64,000 nucleotides of DNA from Pleurodeles waltl (lineage: Eukaryota; Chordata; Amphibia; Caudata; Salamandridae), in NCBI RefSeq assembly GCF_031143425.1, contig NC_090447.1:134497106-134561105 (forward strand). Direction: 5' to 3'. Shown in pieces: positions 11,911 through 23,689 of this stretch. The position numbers and the translations under genes are program-made. Below the pieces are notes generated by a model that was given only the letters and a program-made list of their open reading frames with translations, was not told where the DNA came from and did no database searches. Position 1 is the stretch's first letter. Every line of letters starts with the position of its first letter.

Positions 11911-13099
11911 GGCTCTCCCACTGCTTTGTCTATCTCTTAGTCACTTTTCCTTTGGATTTCAAAGTAAAAGGACCACTCCCTTGTCTGAAATTCCTGCTGC
12001 ATGTCTATTATTGGGTTTCAAGGGTGTAGTTTCATAAAGTGCATGCACCAGTATTTTTATTCGTACTTTTATTCAATTTTTGATTGTGTTTTTTATGTAT
12101 GTTGTAAGCAATAAGATTTGGCTTACCCCTCTAGTGGACAATATAGTTACAGAGGATAGTATGACAACATTATAACTAACTTTCTACACTTTGATAACTG
12201 ACTGAATGCTGCAAACATGGTTAACATCCTCAAGCATTAAGACAGACCTAGTCTTTGCCGTTCCCACTCTGTTAGCAGAGTATTGTTTGGGTATACCAAA
12301 AGTAAGTAACCTAGCAAAAAAAAATTTATGTCAAAGGACTTCAAAATCACTGGTCAGTGAACTGCTCTGCCTCCCGTAGCTCCACCAGTAAGTAGAAGCC
12401 TCATTCCTCTGAACTCCTGACCTCTGTCAAGAGTTCGAGGCCCTTCTTCACCCACAGGCTTGTGCCTCATCCCTGGTGTCCAGTAGGAGAGATTTGCCTC
12501 CTACTAGGCTGTCCTCTGCCTCTCTCCTCCTTTTGTCCTGCTTTGCTCTTTGTGTGCTTTTCTTCCTTGTCTGTCCCTTTTGTGCTCCCTCTGCCTTTTG
12601 CTTCTGCGATACACTCTTTCCTCATTTTTCTCTCCCCTCACTCCGCTCTCTCTCTCTTGCCACTCACTCTCTCCCCTGCTGCCCCTGCGGCCCCAACCCC
12701 CTCCTCTCTCTCGCACTGCATTCATGTCACTGCTGCCCCGCGGCCCTTCCCCTTTTTCATGTGGCGTTTTCCACCCCGCTCCCGCCTCCCAGCTGTCCTC
12801 TCCCCTACTTAATGGCAGCCGCTGTGCAGCCGTGCCGCTGGTGCATCAAAGGCGTACCTGAGGCAAGCCCATCTGTGCCTGTCCATGCCTGGCCTGCGCC
12901 CAGTGCCGGAACCCCTGGTTCTCACCGCAGACACCACCACAACACTCGACTCCTCTACAACGCCACCACCCTCCAAGCGCGCAACGCCAGCCGCTCATCC
13001 ACCTGCCATCAGGCCACCCCGCAGCTCACGCGTGGACCCTTCTCCTTCCAGAACTGCACCTTCACCAGCCCCCATGCCAGCAACCCACCACTAAGGCAG

Positions 13100-13765
13100 G
13101 ACGCAACCATCTCAGATGCATCCTACTAAACACCCGCTCCGTTCATAAACACGCCATCGAACTCTGGAACCTACATGACTCAGCCTCCCCCAACGTCACC
13201 TTCCTGACCGAGACCTGGATGAAACCCTCCTCAGCACCCGACATCACCATAGCCATTCCAGACTGCTACAAGATCACCCATAGGGACCGCACAAACAGAC
13301 CAGGAGGAGGCATCGCCATCGTCCACAGAAATACCCTCAAATTCACGACCAGCACCAATGACTCCCTCAGCACCGCTGAACACCTGCACCTCCAGATCCA
13401 CACCGATCCAAACACCACCCTCAGAGGGTCCCTCGTTTACAGATCCCCCGGACCATGACAGCTAATCAGCCACTCCATATCCGACGTCATCAGCACGCAT
13501 GCCCTCGCATCCACAGACTACACACTCCTCGGGGATCTGAACTTCCACCTCGAGAACACCAACAACAACAACTCCACCACCCTGCTCGACAACCTCACCA
13601 ACCTCAGCCTCAAGCAGCTCGTCACGACACCCACCCATTCCGCAGTCCACACGCTGGACCCCTTTTTCTCCACTAGCAAACAGGTCTCCTTCAGCCACAC
13701 CACAGAACTTCACTGGACCGACCACCGCTGCATCCACTTCTCCTTCGAGAAACCAACAACACACC
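13100..13765 (+). pseudogene. L2-like LINE endonuclease domain, broken
   Basis: The first part reads LLNTRSVHKHAIELW, then FLTETWMKP and RPGGGIAIVHR, the classical N-terminal blocks of the apurinic-like endonuclease of L2/CR1-type LINEs; the acidic residue of the TETW block is present. A TGA at about 13456 interrupts the frame. After it the same phase continues with LLGDLNFHLE (13525-13550), the later catalytic block, and FFSTSKQVSF. In a live element this domain nicks target DNA for priming. Here it cannot be made as one protein. Confidence 0.82.
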
Positions 13766-14339
13766 ATAGCTCGCAGCAGATTCCCCACCGGAGTTGGAAC
13801 AAGGTCACCAAAGAGCAGCTAATCACCACCCTCTCCCGAACCCACCTATCAACACCACCATCACAGCAGCCCGAAAACTCAGGCAATGGATCAACGACTG
13901 TGCCAACACTCTCGCCCCGATCAAGAAACCTTCTAACAGACGCACCGACCGAAAGGCCTTCTGATTCACCTCCGACCTTCAAGAATCCAAGCAAACACGC
14001 TACAAGGGTCTCTTCAACATCGTGAAGGAACTCTCCAGCCCTGGATCGTGAAGGAACTCTCCAGCCCCGGATACAACATCAACTCCATCCCGCCATCACA
14101 AGACCTCTGTGACTCCCTAGCCACCTTCTTCTAATGCAAGATCGCAGACATCCTTGACAGCTTCAACACCCAGACCCCCCCCCATCAACCACAGACGCCA
14201 CAAACTCACTGCCCCCCAGCCACACCAGCCTCCTACTCTCCTGGAACCACATCAACGACGATGACACCATCAAAATCATGAATATCATCTACTCCAGCTC
14301 ACCATCCAACCTCTGCCCTCACCAAATCTTCAACTAAGC

Positions 14340-15100
14340 GAGCTCCATCATCGCACCCCTACTCCGGAAGCTCATCAACAGTTCCTTCAAGACCGCCATC
14401 TTCCCACAGAGCTGCAAACACGCAGAGATCAACTCCCTCCTCAAGAAACCCAAGGCGGACCCAAAGGACCTCAAGAACTTCTGGCCAATCTCCTTGCTCC
14501 CCTTTCCAGCAAAAGTAATTGAGAAAATTGTCAACAAATAATGGACATGCTTCCTCGAGGAGAACAACACTCTGAACCCTTCCCAATTCGGATTCTGTAG
14601 CAACCACAGCACTGAAACTGCCCTCATCGCCGCCACCGACGATATCAGGACCATAAATGACAGTGGCGAAACCGTAGCCATGATCCTCCTGGACCTTTCG
14701 GGCACGTTTGACACCGTCTGCCACCACACCCTACCCACATGCCTCAATGACGCAGGGATCCATGACAGAGCACTGGACTGGATCACCTCCTTCCTCACTG
14801 GCAGAACCCAGAGAGTCCGCCTCCCTCCATTCCGCTCTGAAGCCACTTCAGGGATTGCCCCTCAGCCCGACCCTCTTTAGCATCTACATGGCTCCGCTTG
14901 CAAACATCGTCCAATCTCCCAACCTCGACATCGTCTCACACGCCTATGACAACCAGCTGATCCTCTCCCTCACCTAGGACCCTGCCACCGCAAAAAACAA
15001 CCTCCACGAAGGAATGAAGGTGATCGCCAAATGGATAAAGAACAGCTGCCTGAAACTGAATTCTGAAAAAAACTGAGGTCCTCATCCTCGGCTCCACCGC
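14340..15100 (+). pseudogene. L2-like LINE reverse transcriptase domain, broken
   Basis: Recognisable blocks in order are FWPISLLPFPAKVIEKIV, SQFGFCSNHSTETAL, ILLDLSGTFDTV (palm, first aspartates) and LDWITSFLTGRTQRVRLP. Near 14936-14970 is SHAYDNQLILSL where a functional enzyme would have the YADD catalytic box; the second aspartate is changed to asparagine and the tyrosine/alanine order is altered, so the catalytic site is lost. Stops occur at about 14539, 14878 and 14976, with at least one frameshift. Confidence 0.82.
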
Positions 15101-15289
15101 CTCTGCCTGGGATGGCACCTTGTGGCCTGCCACACTGGGAATCGCACTGACACCCACCAACTATGCACGCAACCTGGGATTCATCCTGGACTCATAGCTA
15201 TCAATGACCCAGCAGGTCAACGCCATCTCTTCCTCCTGCTTCAACACCCTCCACATGCAAATGGATCCCCACTGGAACCAAAAGGACGG

Positions 15290-15700
15290 TCACCCATGTC
15301 CTTGTAAGCAGCAGACTGGACTACGGCAACTCCCTCTACGCAGGGATCACAGCCAAGCTCCAGAAAAGACTGCAACGCATACAGAACACCTCGCATGGCT
15401 GAACCTGGACATCCCCCACCACAGTCACATCACAGCCCACCTGAAAGACCTGCACTGGCTCCCCATCAACAAGAGAATCACGTTCAAACGCCTCACCCAA
15501 GCTCAGAAGGCACTGCACAACACCAGACCCGAATACCTCAACAGACGGCTCTCTTTCTACAGCCCGACCCGACTGCTTCAATCCAATGACCTTGCCCACG
15601 TCACCGTCCCACGCATCCACAGAACGACTGCCAGTGGCAGATCGTTCTCCCACCTCACCGCCAAGACGTGGAACACTCTTCCTATTGACCTGCGATAGAC
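15290..15700 (+). pseudogene. L2-like LINE C-terminal region
   Basis: The blocks VSSRLDYGNSLYAGI and KLQKRLQRIQNT are followed, after a frameshift near 15390, by HLKDLHWLPINKRITFK, ALHNTRPEYL and SFSHLTAKTWNTLP. These are the highly conserved blocks after the polymerase in L2/CR1-group LINEs. The frame ends with a stop at about 15697 and the 3' tail follows. Confidence 0.85.
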
Positions 15701-16179
15701 ACAGGACCTACTTACCTTCAGGAGACACCTCAAGACTTGGCTGTTCAAGCAGTATAAGCCCGCCCATCACTTTGAGACCCTCACGGGTGAGTAGTGCACT
15801 TTACAAATGCTCTGGTTGATTGACTGATTGAATCAGCTAGGGAACATCTAGGGGAGAAAGTCGATATACAGTAAGTGACTGTTTAGAGGACCTCTTTTTA
15901 TCAGTTAAAGAAAACCAGGCTGCACTAAAAGCAGTGCAAAGACAAAAGACAGATTGCTGTCCTATCAAGACACAAACTACCCATTTATTTTTTACAAATA
16001 AAACTGACCCTCTCCCCCCAAAACAGGCCCACCTTTTTCACCACACAAATAAAAACATCTCCCCAATGTACAAAGTAACAAAATAGTCTAAAAGTCATTG
16101 CCCCAACTACCCTTCCCAATTCGCACCCTCTCCCCCAACAACAATAGTCCCTCCCACCAATGAAAATATATTAAGAAAA

Positions 16180-16507
16180 GGGCTTCAATGGCATCTAGCC
16201 AGGCATGAAGGTGTGACACCTCTTGGTGGAGCAGCACCATCTCTCGTAGGATGCTGCGGAGGACGTAGTCTGTGAATAATAATGATAATGAGGGGGAAGG
16301 ACATCAGTGGTGGATCCTGGCTGGTGGTGGTGCTTGCGTAGCCAGGATGGGGGTTTTGGCAGCAAGCATGAGGGACTGTGGGTGGTAGCACATACCTCAA
16401 CCTCCTCCAAAGCCACCAGTCGGTGATATTTGGCCTGGATGGCCTCCATCAGTGGTACCACAGCAGGGTAGCTATCTCCTGCCATGATGGTAGACCAACA
16501 TGAGTAG
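16180..16507 (-). pseudogene. Putative last exon of decayed multi-exon element, copy 1
   Basis: The acceptor TTGATATAG|CTACTC at 16507 matches copy 2 at 40033 exactly. The exon begins with coding for PSWQE in the splice-joined frame (SSWQET in copy 2). That frame then meets a stop, while another frame stays open for 96 codons (MAGDSYPAVV at its start). Which frame was used is unclear. A related fragment lies at 11685-11910. Confidence 0.55.
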
Positions 16508-17631
16508 CTATATCAATAAAGGAAAAAAAAAGAAAAAAAGCAAATTGTAAATAGTGCTCAGTGTAAACATTTGTTTATATAGTGGCATACTAACAGAAAA
16601 TTGCTGGTCTGCTTGATGCATTGGAATATTTGATGTGATTAGTAACGGGGACAATATTTCCTCAGACATGTCACATAAAGCACTGGCTACAAGAAATTAA
16701 GTCAAAATACCACCAAAATAAAAGTGTTTTTTGTTTAAAAGATTTTATATTAATAACTAAACTGACACTTTGTAAATAAAATACCTCCTCTTAATGAATA
16801 AGGCATATATGCAGCACAATTAATATTCTTCTTCTTGTGCAACAGTAAAGGAGAAATGCTAGCATCAAGCCTGTTACTTTGCAGTCTGCAGCATGTTTAT
16901 GTGGCAGTTGTAATGGGCAACTTGTTATCTTACTGTAAAAAAATGACTCTGCTCTTCTTTGAATGTCTTTCAATTCTACCCTGAATCCAAAGATGCAGAG
17001 GAATAATGATAGTAATAATAATACGTAACACATCAAGTTTAATGTGGATAAACTATCTGCCCTAAGATTACAGTGGAAAAAATGATGCACTGAGGTTCAA
17101 GGAAAGGAAAAGGATATATAATTTATTTGTCACGTTCGTCACAGAGTATCCCATTCGCCAAACTCTAACTCAGAATTAGTCCCACTTTACCCCCTGGCCT
17201 CACCCTCCACAATAAATTATTTTCCACAAATATCCTCACTTGGCAGTAAGGAAAGTTACTTTACTGCAAGGTATGTTAGAGGGATTAAGGTAAGTAGAGC
17301 TTTTGCTTTTTCTATAGTATAGTTTGGTGTCACTGATCATCATGTGCTAAGATTTTGCTGTCACTATAGTTGACAAATAATGAAAGGGAAAACGTTGAAC
17401 AGGTGTAGATCCATTATGGAAGCCATAGAATATAAATACATAAATCACTAGGCCATAAAAATGTGGCATACATCAAGAATAGATTTTTCATTTTTTTTTT
17501 AACCATGCTGCAGGTAGGTCCCGGGTGGCAAAATGCCATGAGCAGGGAGGTGATGATGATGGGTTGAATATTTGCCTCACATAGCAAATACAGTATGCTT
17601 ATTTTGTCAATAAGCAAGCAATGTGACTTAC

Positions 17632-17721
17632 TATTACTGGTCCCTGCCACCACTGGGAATCCTCCACCATCCTCCATTGCATTGGCACTGGCACTGGCCC
17701 CAGCACTGGTGGTCTCTCTGG
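17632..17721 (-). pseudogene. Putative exon 3 of decayed multi-exon element, copy 1
   Basis: This 90-bp block lies between acceptor CTTTTTCATAG and donor GTAAGTCACATT. Both junctions match copy 2 (38457-38559). Its frame is open and reads RETTSAGASASANAMEDGG, parallel to TQITSAGASVS in copy 2. Conservation of both splice junctions in two old copies is the best evidence that this was a spliced gene. Confidence 0.6.
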
Positions 17722-18439
17722 CTATGAAAAAGGTATCCATTTTAGATACCAGATTCACCTTATAAGTAATTATTATTATTTTGAACAAAGTACAACAGCA
17801 ATACCTCACTGCAATTCAGTTAGCAGTATCTTCTATTGGAGCTAACACTTTGGAAGGTTTGTTGCTTGACATGTTAGAACAGCCAGGTAGTCAAGCCTAC
17901 CAAAAGCTTTTTCCTCATATCGGAGGGATAGAGCTATGATGAATCATTGAAGTGCGATGAAAGACACATGGTCTTGGTTGGCAACTGCAGTGGGAACTCA
18001 GTCATTACTTTCCACCCATGCTGCATTGTCATGGAAACTGCTGGTATACTGTATAAATGAAGGATAGCACAACATTTTGGGGAATTAGCATGACTATGGC
18101 CACACTCTGGTTTTGACTGTTTGAGCATGAGCAAGAAAGCCTTCTCAGCAAACATGCTGCAATAGCTTACTTGAGTCTGCAATTTTCACAGTTCCTACAA
18201 TCTTTTCTCTAAGACTTACAGTAACACAAGAGATATTAAGGGAGAGGGAAAGCTTACTAAAAGAGCAGAAGGCAGCTACAGACAGGAGAACATCAACTAC
18301 ATAAATATGAACTATAGAAAAAAGTAAAATGCAGAGAAAACAAGAATTTTACAAACAATAGCTAGAGGAGTTAAATAAAAGGAGACTATAAAAAACATAT
18401 GTGACAAAATTGTTCTAATAGCGGGGAAAGATAAAATTT

Positions 18440-18555
18440 AGGGAAATATTAGCAGAACCATCTGCAGCAGCTGTGGCACTGGTGGGTTTGGTTCCATACA
18501 CCATGGTGATGTTGTTTGCAGCCACTTTGTCCTGCCCCTCTTATGATGTCTTGCT
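18440..18555 (-). pseudogene. Putative exon 2 of decayed multi-exon element, copy 1
   Basis: The acceptor ACATCATCTCCCAAG lies just upstream on the minus strand and matches ACATCACCACCCAAG in copy 2. In the shared frame the exon ends ATAAADGSAN, against TSAMADGSTG in copy 2. One in-frame stop lies near the start. The peptide is low in complexity, alanine/glycine/serine-rich. Confidence 0.55.
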
Positions 18556-19099
18556 CTTGGGAGATGATGTAAGAAATAAAGAAGACAAAAAAAAGATTAG
18601 TGATACAGTTAATTTCCCAAAAATATTTTGATAGGCAGACACTGTAGCATTGTACATTACTAAATCAGATAGCCTCTTGCCCCATTCCTATTTTCCTAAA
18701 CCTAAGGCCTATTCCTAATTTCCTAAACTACATTTTGAACTACTAATGTACTACAGCAAATGATCTTTGTTTCTCCACCCCTTGATGGACCAACTCAGTA
18801 TCCTGTTTCAATGCATACTACACATCACTGGGAGATTGGAACTGTATAAGCTAAATAAATAAAGGCAAAGAGAATGCTAACTCCCTGATATACTACTATC
18901 GTAGTGACAGGACAGAGGAGTCTGCACCAGTTCTTAAATAATCAGCCCAAAGCAGCACCATGTAGGTAGCACTCGACTAACTCAAGCTGGATCAAATAGT
19001 ATTTGTAACGCTACCATGAACGTACCTCAGAGTGAGCAGCATGCTATTTGAGGAAAAATATTAGCATTTTTAGAAAACACAAAATAATTACCTACTCAC

Positions 19100-19460
19100 C
19101 GTGCTCTGCAACCTCAACACCCAGCAGGTTCAGCAGGGCCTGTCCCTACTGATGATGTTTACCCAGTAGTGTTTCAGGTGCTCTGTGGTGCACTGCACCC
19201 CTGTGCTGTGGTACATGCACCAAAGTACTCCTTCCACACAACAGCTGATGCTTACAGGATGCACCCTCTCTCAGGCCTGCCACCTGCTGGCAGCATAGAA
19301 GGGAGGTGGCCCTAGACTCAAAAGGACAGGGCAGCCACCTCCACCTCCACCTCTATAAAATGGGGCGGGCTGCAACCCTGAGCGCCGCTGGCACTCACAG
19401 GGTGTGCGACTAGTGGTGCCACTGGCGCCACTGCTGGATGCTTATTGTTCTGCCATGGTG
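19100..19460 (-). pseudogene. Putative exon 1 of decayed multi-exon element, copy 1
   Basis: On the minus strand the block ends at a strong donor, CACG|GTGAGTAGG, at 19100/19099. In the frame that joins exon 2 without phase shift, the last third reads TTEHLKHYWVNIISRDR before a stop. The spacing of aromatic and hydrophobic residues recalls the recognition helix of Myb/SANT-like domains, but this is weak evidence. A proline-, glycine- and valine-rich part lies upstream. No counterpart was found in copy 2. Confidence 0.4.
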
Positions 19461-20469
19461 TCAGTTGAAAAAAAAGGACAACACAAAAGAAGAAAGGAAG
19501 AACTGAAAGTGGAACACAAGACAAGAGGGAGCAAAACAAGTACAGAAAAGTCACAAAAACATTAAAAAAGACAAAAACTTAAAGTACATAGACAGAAAGG
19601 TACACATTAATAAAAAATAAATACATTAGGAGTAGATAACTGGGACGAGGAGGACTGGCACAGATTAAAAGAGATTCAAAGTAGGCCCAGAAACGGGCAC
19701 AGAACAGCAGAGAAAGCAAGTAAAACAACATGGCTGCTTCCATGCTCACCTCGTGGTGCTATTGACACTAATTTTCAATGTGAAATGCAGGAGCCAGACA
19801 CATTTTTTTCACCTATTCACTGAGTTCTGTGGAACCTTGTGGAGTTTTTGTAACCCTGTGGAATTCCATGGAGCAAAGCTCTGCAAGTTCTTCCCAGGAC
19901 TACATATGCTATCATTGACCCTCATAAATTCCTGGCAGCATTTCTACTCAAAACATTTTTTAAATCATATCTCCAGTTCCACTTATTGGATTTTTGGCAT
20001 TTTTATGTCAATTACATTTTTATATTTTACTATATTTTTCAAACTCAGTTTGATATTTCTATTGCTTGATGTTTTTACTTTATTACTCCTTATGTACTGG
20101 TTAAATATGTTACACATAGTCCTAAATTAAGCATGTCTGCTCCATGCCATAGCTACAGGGCTTAGGCTCAGGTTAATTTAGTGACTTTAGTGGTTCACTC
20201 TGAATGAGGTGTCTATCTCAAATAATAATCCAATTTCTTATAGCTCCTCTTCTAAGCAGGCAGCAACATACACCTCTTGCAAATGTCATATGTTGCATAG
20301 CATAAGATAGCAAAATGTAACATAATGATGCATACCATAGCATAGCTGGTCAAAGCATATTATACCATACCAAAATTCAATAGAGCACTAGACAACATAC
20401 CTGCATAGAGGAACATTAACTAGCAGTTTAGCACATCACAACATAACAATCATGTAATAGATTGGGTAA
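19461..20469. other. No gene recognised
   Basis: AT-rich. The segment near 19820-19880 (TTCTGTGGAACCTTGTGG) resembles short words in the fold-back at 300-345, hinting at old repeat, but nothing definable. The 125-codon plus frame at 19753-20130 is phenylalanine/leucine-rich and without family signal. Confidence 0.35.
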
Positions 20470-22290
20470 TTAGTTGAGAGGGGTGAGAACCAAAGTCCAA
20501 TAGTAGTCATATTCCTTGTCAGGGTGAACCCTTAACGTCACTTTAGTCATCTGAGCTAAATCACCTGATAGCTAAGGCACAAAGCAGATACAATTAACTG
20601 AGAGGCAAGATGTAAAGTATTTATACAATACTCAAACAGTAATAAAATTAGCATAAAACACAAGAAAAATTCCAAAGCACTTTGAAAAATAGAGAATACT
20701 TTAATAAATAAAATTACACCCAAATGGCAAAGATCCAATTTGTAGAACCAGAGTGATATATTTTTTTAATTACAAAGTATAAAACACGATCAATAATTGT
20801 TAATGGCCAACCACAGCCATCTGATTGCAAGAGACCGGGACAAGGCCCCGTCTTCTCAGTTCTTCACCCAGCAGGGTAGTCCTCTCCTAAATCTCCATAA
20901 GTCCAGGAGTGTTCAGAGGAGGTTACTGGGAACGCCATATTTATACTCAGTGCTAGCCTGTAGTTGGAGAAACATCCTGCCCACTCCCCAACTAATGCCA
21001 TAAGAGTTATCAGGGGTTACTCTACCCAATGAATTATAAAGTATAAAACAAGATTAATAATTGTTAATGGCCAACCACAGCCGTCTGATTGTGAGAGACC
21101 GGGACAAGGCCCGTCTTCTCAGTTCTTCAGCCAGCAGGGTAGTCCTCTCCTAAATCTCCATAAGTCCAGGAGTGTTCTGAGGAGATTACTGGGAATGCCA
21201 CATTTATACTCAGTGCTAGCCTGTGGTTGGAGAAAAATCCTGCCCACTCCCCAACTAACGCCATAAGGGGTTACTCTACACAATTTTGCACACATTTTTA
21301 GGTGTTCTACTGCAACCTATCCCACAGTCCCTATGACTCCCTAAAACCAGCTAGGCAGACTTTGGTTACAGCTCCCTGTGCCCAGAAGTGTAGAAAATTG
21401 CAGCTCCTCCCCTGTGGTCACTCTAAGCCAGTTCTGCAGCAGCTCTCTCCCCAGCTGGGATTGTTGTCAGCCTGACTAAGATTATAATATAGGGGGCAGG
21501 TCCATGTGTGAGCTACATCTGCTTGTCACAGGGGATACCTCCTTCACGTTAACGAAGGTGCTGGGCACAGCCCCAGGCCATCCGGTCAAGGGAAACAACA
21601 GCTCCCCACACCCTTTGTCCTTTTCTGGGGAGCAGTTCACACATCATCACAAGGGAACCATCCATCGTTGAGAGGTAACATTTGTAACACTAACTGAAAG
21701 GCCCTAGAGGCCTTAGACTGGAAAGTGTCAACTTTCTAAAAGTGCATTTTGCTAAATACTTAGTCACAATCTGATTTTACTATTAGATTGGGTTTTGAAT
21801 AACTATTAAAAAGAGTCATTGAATTCTGTTTATAGCTCTTACTAACCAAAATTTAGTATTGTAAAAAGTGATATTGTAATCAAATGTTTTCATATGGAGG
21901 CAGCCAGCCTTGCTACAGTGAAAATAACGTTTGGACTTTTTCAATGTAAATACACGTTTAACATTAAAAAGGGGTTAAGAGTTAATTTTGGCAAGTCAAA
22001 TTAGCAATTTAAAACTACACCGCCACACTACAATGGTAGTTCTGTGATTGGGTTTGCTGTGTCATTACAGTGAGTGGCACAATTGGTGCTGCCCTCCACT
22101 GGTGATGTTTAACTTTCAATAACTGGGTACCCTTTGTACCATATTCTAGGCACTTACAGGAAAGTTAAATGTGCCAATAGGTGTGTACTAATTTCATCAT
22201 GTTTTAAACGAGTTTAACAAGCTCTTTATCACTGGTTAGCAGTGATAACAAGTAGTTCTAGGGCCAAAAGATATAGCAAAGCATAAATAT
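20470..22290. repeat. Dispersed unclassified repeat, family A copy 2
   Basis: It begins near CTTGTCAGGGTGAACCC, followed by an AT-rich stretch with CAGTAATAAAATTAGCATAAAA and TTTAATAAATAAAATTA; the same order appears near 54780-54990 and, more diverged, at 5690-5900. The right end has CTGGTTAGCAGTGATAAC, comparable with the TTAGCAGTACCC end of copy 1. Contains the tandem duplication at 20769-21286. Confidence 0.55.
20769..21286. repeat. 264-bp tandem duplication, two units
   Basis: Unit 1 is 20769-21032 and unit 2 is 21033-21286. Both begin ATTA(C/T)AAAGTATAAAACA and carry the same order of words (GAGACCGGGACAAGGCCC, AGTCCTCTCCTAAATCTCC, ACTCAGTGCTAGCCTGT). Differences are scattered substitutions and small indels, so the duplication is fairly recent within an old repeat. 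Confidence 0.9.
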
Positions 22291-23189
22291 ATGGGGGAAT
22301 ATTGCACGAAAGACAATCATTTACAACAATACCAGCATAATATACTTTAATGTGACATATTATAACCTGATGTAACGTTGCATAACAAAACCTAACTTAG
22401 ACAAGTATGTGTTTTTCCACTGATAGTTTAACAACAGACTTTTGATGGCATTCGTCACAGTCTGGGTATTGCCTATCATTTTTTGAGCTCACTCCAGATT
22501 GACAAGTCGGTTTAGTGCTTGCTAAACTGTGTGGAACACAATGTGGTTGTGAAGGTTGATTTGGGAATGACAACTAATGAACTTTCATGTCAAGGACACA
22601 GAATACAGTTTCATGCTGAATCACATACTGTGTCAGAAGCTATTTAAGACTGCAGGTGTTAATGGTTTTCCATCAACTTTTAAGCATAAAAAGCTATTTT
22701 GCACCAAAAAATGACACAAGTGCAGCACCAAAAACACGTTCTGTTGCAGCATGCCAGTCCATGATAGTGGGGGTATAAGAGAGGACTACGGTTGCAGCCA
22801 ACGCAAGAATTTTGTGCATACCAGATTCACTCAAATTTAATGGCATGAACTTGTGTGAAATGTTTATGCCAAATTAAACCAGTCGCAAACAAAGTGCAAT
22901 AAGAACACTGCATGATATCCTCAGCTTTAACATGCAGTTTTAGTGAAATTACACATATTATGTGATTCACCAAGGAGTTATTGCCTACATGTAGACTAGA
23001 GTGTATTCCTCCAGTACAAACCTTATAAAAGACACTGCCAGTCTGTCTTTGGAAAATGGAACAACGTTTAGCACTGCACAAAAACAGTTTTATTTTTGTA
23101 AATGGATAGGGTTCAACACAACCTTTATACCACTTTGTGCCTAGTGGCACCGCTTTTCTTTGCACGTGCCTTGGTGTGGGTGGGGGTGT
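22291..23189. other. No gene recognised; may include the left part of the next MITE
   Basis: The sequence near 22690-22750 (TTTTGCACCAAAAAATGAC) resembles the interior of the TTTATAC-type MITEs, so the element ending at 23584 may begin here, but I could not identify its left end. Confidence 0.35.
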
Positions 23190-23584
23190 CCTTGGGGCCA
23201 GGGAAGGGCACCTGTGGGCTCTTTCCATGGTCTCTGACCATGGAAACATGCTCACAGGTCTCCTAATGCCTGCCCTGACCCATGCGTTAAATAATGGTGC
23301 AAAGCAAGCTTTGCACCAATATATGACCCTTCCTCCCCCGTGTGTGATTTTAACACAGGGGATAAATATGGCGCTAAGGCCAGAGAGTCATATTTTGCAC
23401 GGGAATGCCTACCTTGCATCTCATTGACGCAAGGTATGTTTCCATGTCTAAAAAATGACTTTAACTCCAAAGGTTTGGCGCTAGAAGGGTCTAGCGCCAA
23501 AGTATAAATATGGAGTTAGTTTTGCACTGAATTTGCGTTAAAAAATGATTCAAATTCACCGCAAAACAAGTATAAATACGCCCC
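23190..23584. mobile_element. Right part of a TTTATAC-type MITE
   Basis: It aligns with 36500-36887: both have a GGGAGGGCACCT-like stretch, CTGCCCTGACCCA(T/G)GCGTTAAA, CCTACCTTGCATCTCATT and a terminus ending GTATAAATA(C/T)GCCCC. A hairpin, GGCGCTAG...CTAGCGCC, lies around 23475-23502. No coding capacity. Confidence 0.8.
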
Positions 23585-23689
23585 ATGATTCCTGCTAAAT
23601 AACTCTCTCTTCTCTGTGTATTTAAGAGGTTAGCCGTCAGCTAAACTTATCTATTTTACCCAGAAGTACCCAACAATACCTCAACCAGA

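Larger units (their letters stand above)
12341..15829 (+). mobile_element. L2-like non-LTR retrotransposon, nearly complete but decayed
   Basis: A plus-strand LINE inserted in the decayed multi-exon element; the 5' junction (about 12338-12345) and 3' end (15829) are inferred from where host-element homology stops and resumes. The 5' region is pyrimidine-rich (12470-12720) and probably untranslated. An APE-type endonuclease region follows (about 13100-13760), then reverse transcriptase (about 14340-15100) and the conserved L2-type C-terminal region (15290-15700). The 3' end carries TTTGAGACCCTCACGGG and a TGATTGACTGATTGA tail, matching the second fragment at 23690-24008. Multiple stops and frameshifts disable it. 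A 26-bp tandem duplication near 14018-14069 adds another frameshift. Confidence 0.88.
12100..19460 (-). pseudogene. Decayed multi-exon mobile-element gene, copy 1 (interrupted by an L2 LINE)
   Basis: Read on the minus strand, 19460 down to 15830 and then 12340 down to about 12100 align block by block with plus-strand 35510-40965. Exons, introns and 3' flank are all recognisable. Shared blocks include the intron segment with GTAGTATATCAGG, the intron segment with CCATGACAATGCAGCATGG-type wording, and the 3' flank with CCCAAACAATACTCTGC. Four exon-like blocks are inferred: about 19460-19100, 18555-18440, 17721-17632 and 16507-16180. Exon 1 has an LKHYWVNIISR-type helix that weakly recalls Myb/SANT-like proteins of Harbinger transposons; that family call is tentative. 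Stop codons and frameshifts occur in every exon. The LINE at 12341-15829 lies in the 3' flank. A diverged host-gene duplication is an alternative. Confidence 0.65.

Noticed and set aside
12476..13129. 217-codon plus-strand open frame before the L2 endonuclease
   Set aside because: It spans the pyrimidine-rich 5' region and is in a different frame from the endonuclease. The peptide is leucine/serine/proline-rich without an ORF1-like domain, so I treat it as untranslated sequence.
14334..14846. 170-codon minus-strand open frame
   Set aside because: Antisense shadow of the L2-like reverse transcriptase, whose plus-strand motifs are recognisable.
20769..21286. CRISPR-like array
   Set aside because: Only two 264-bp units with no spacers, in a eukaryotic repeat context.
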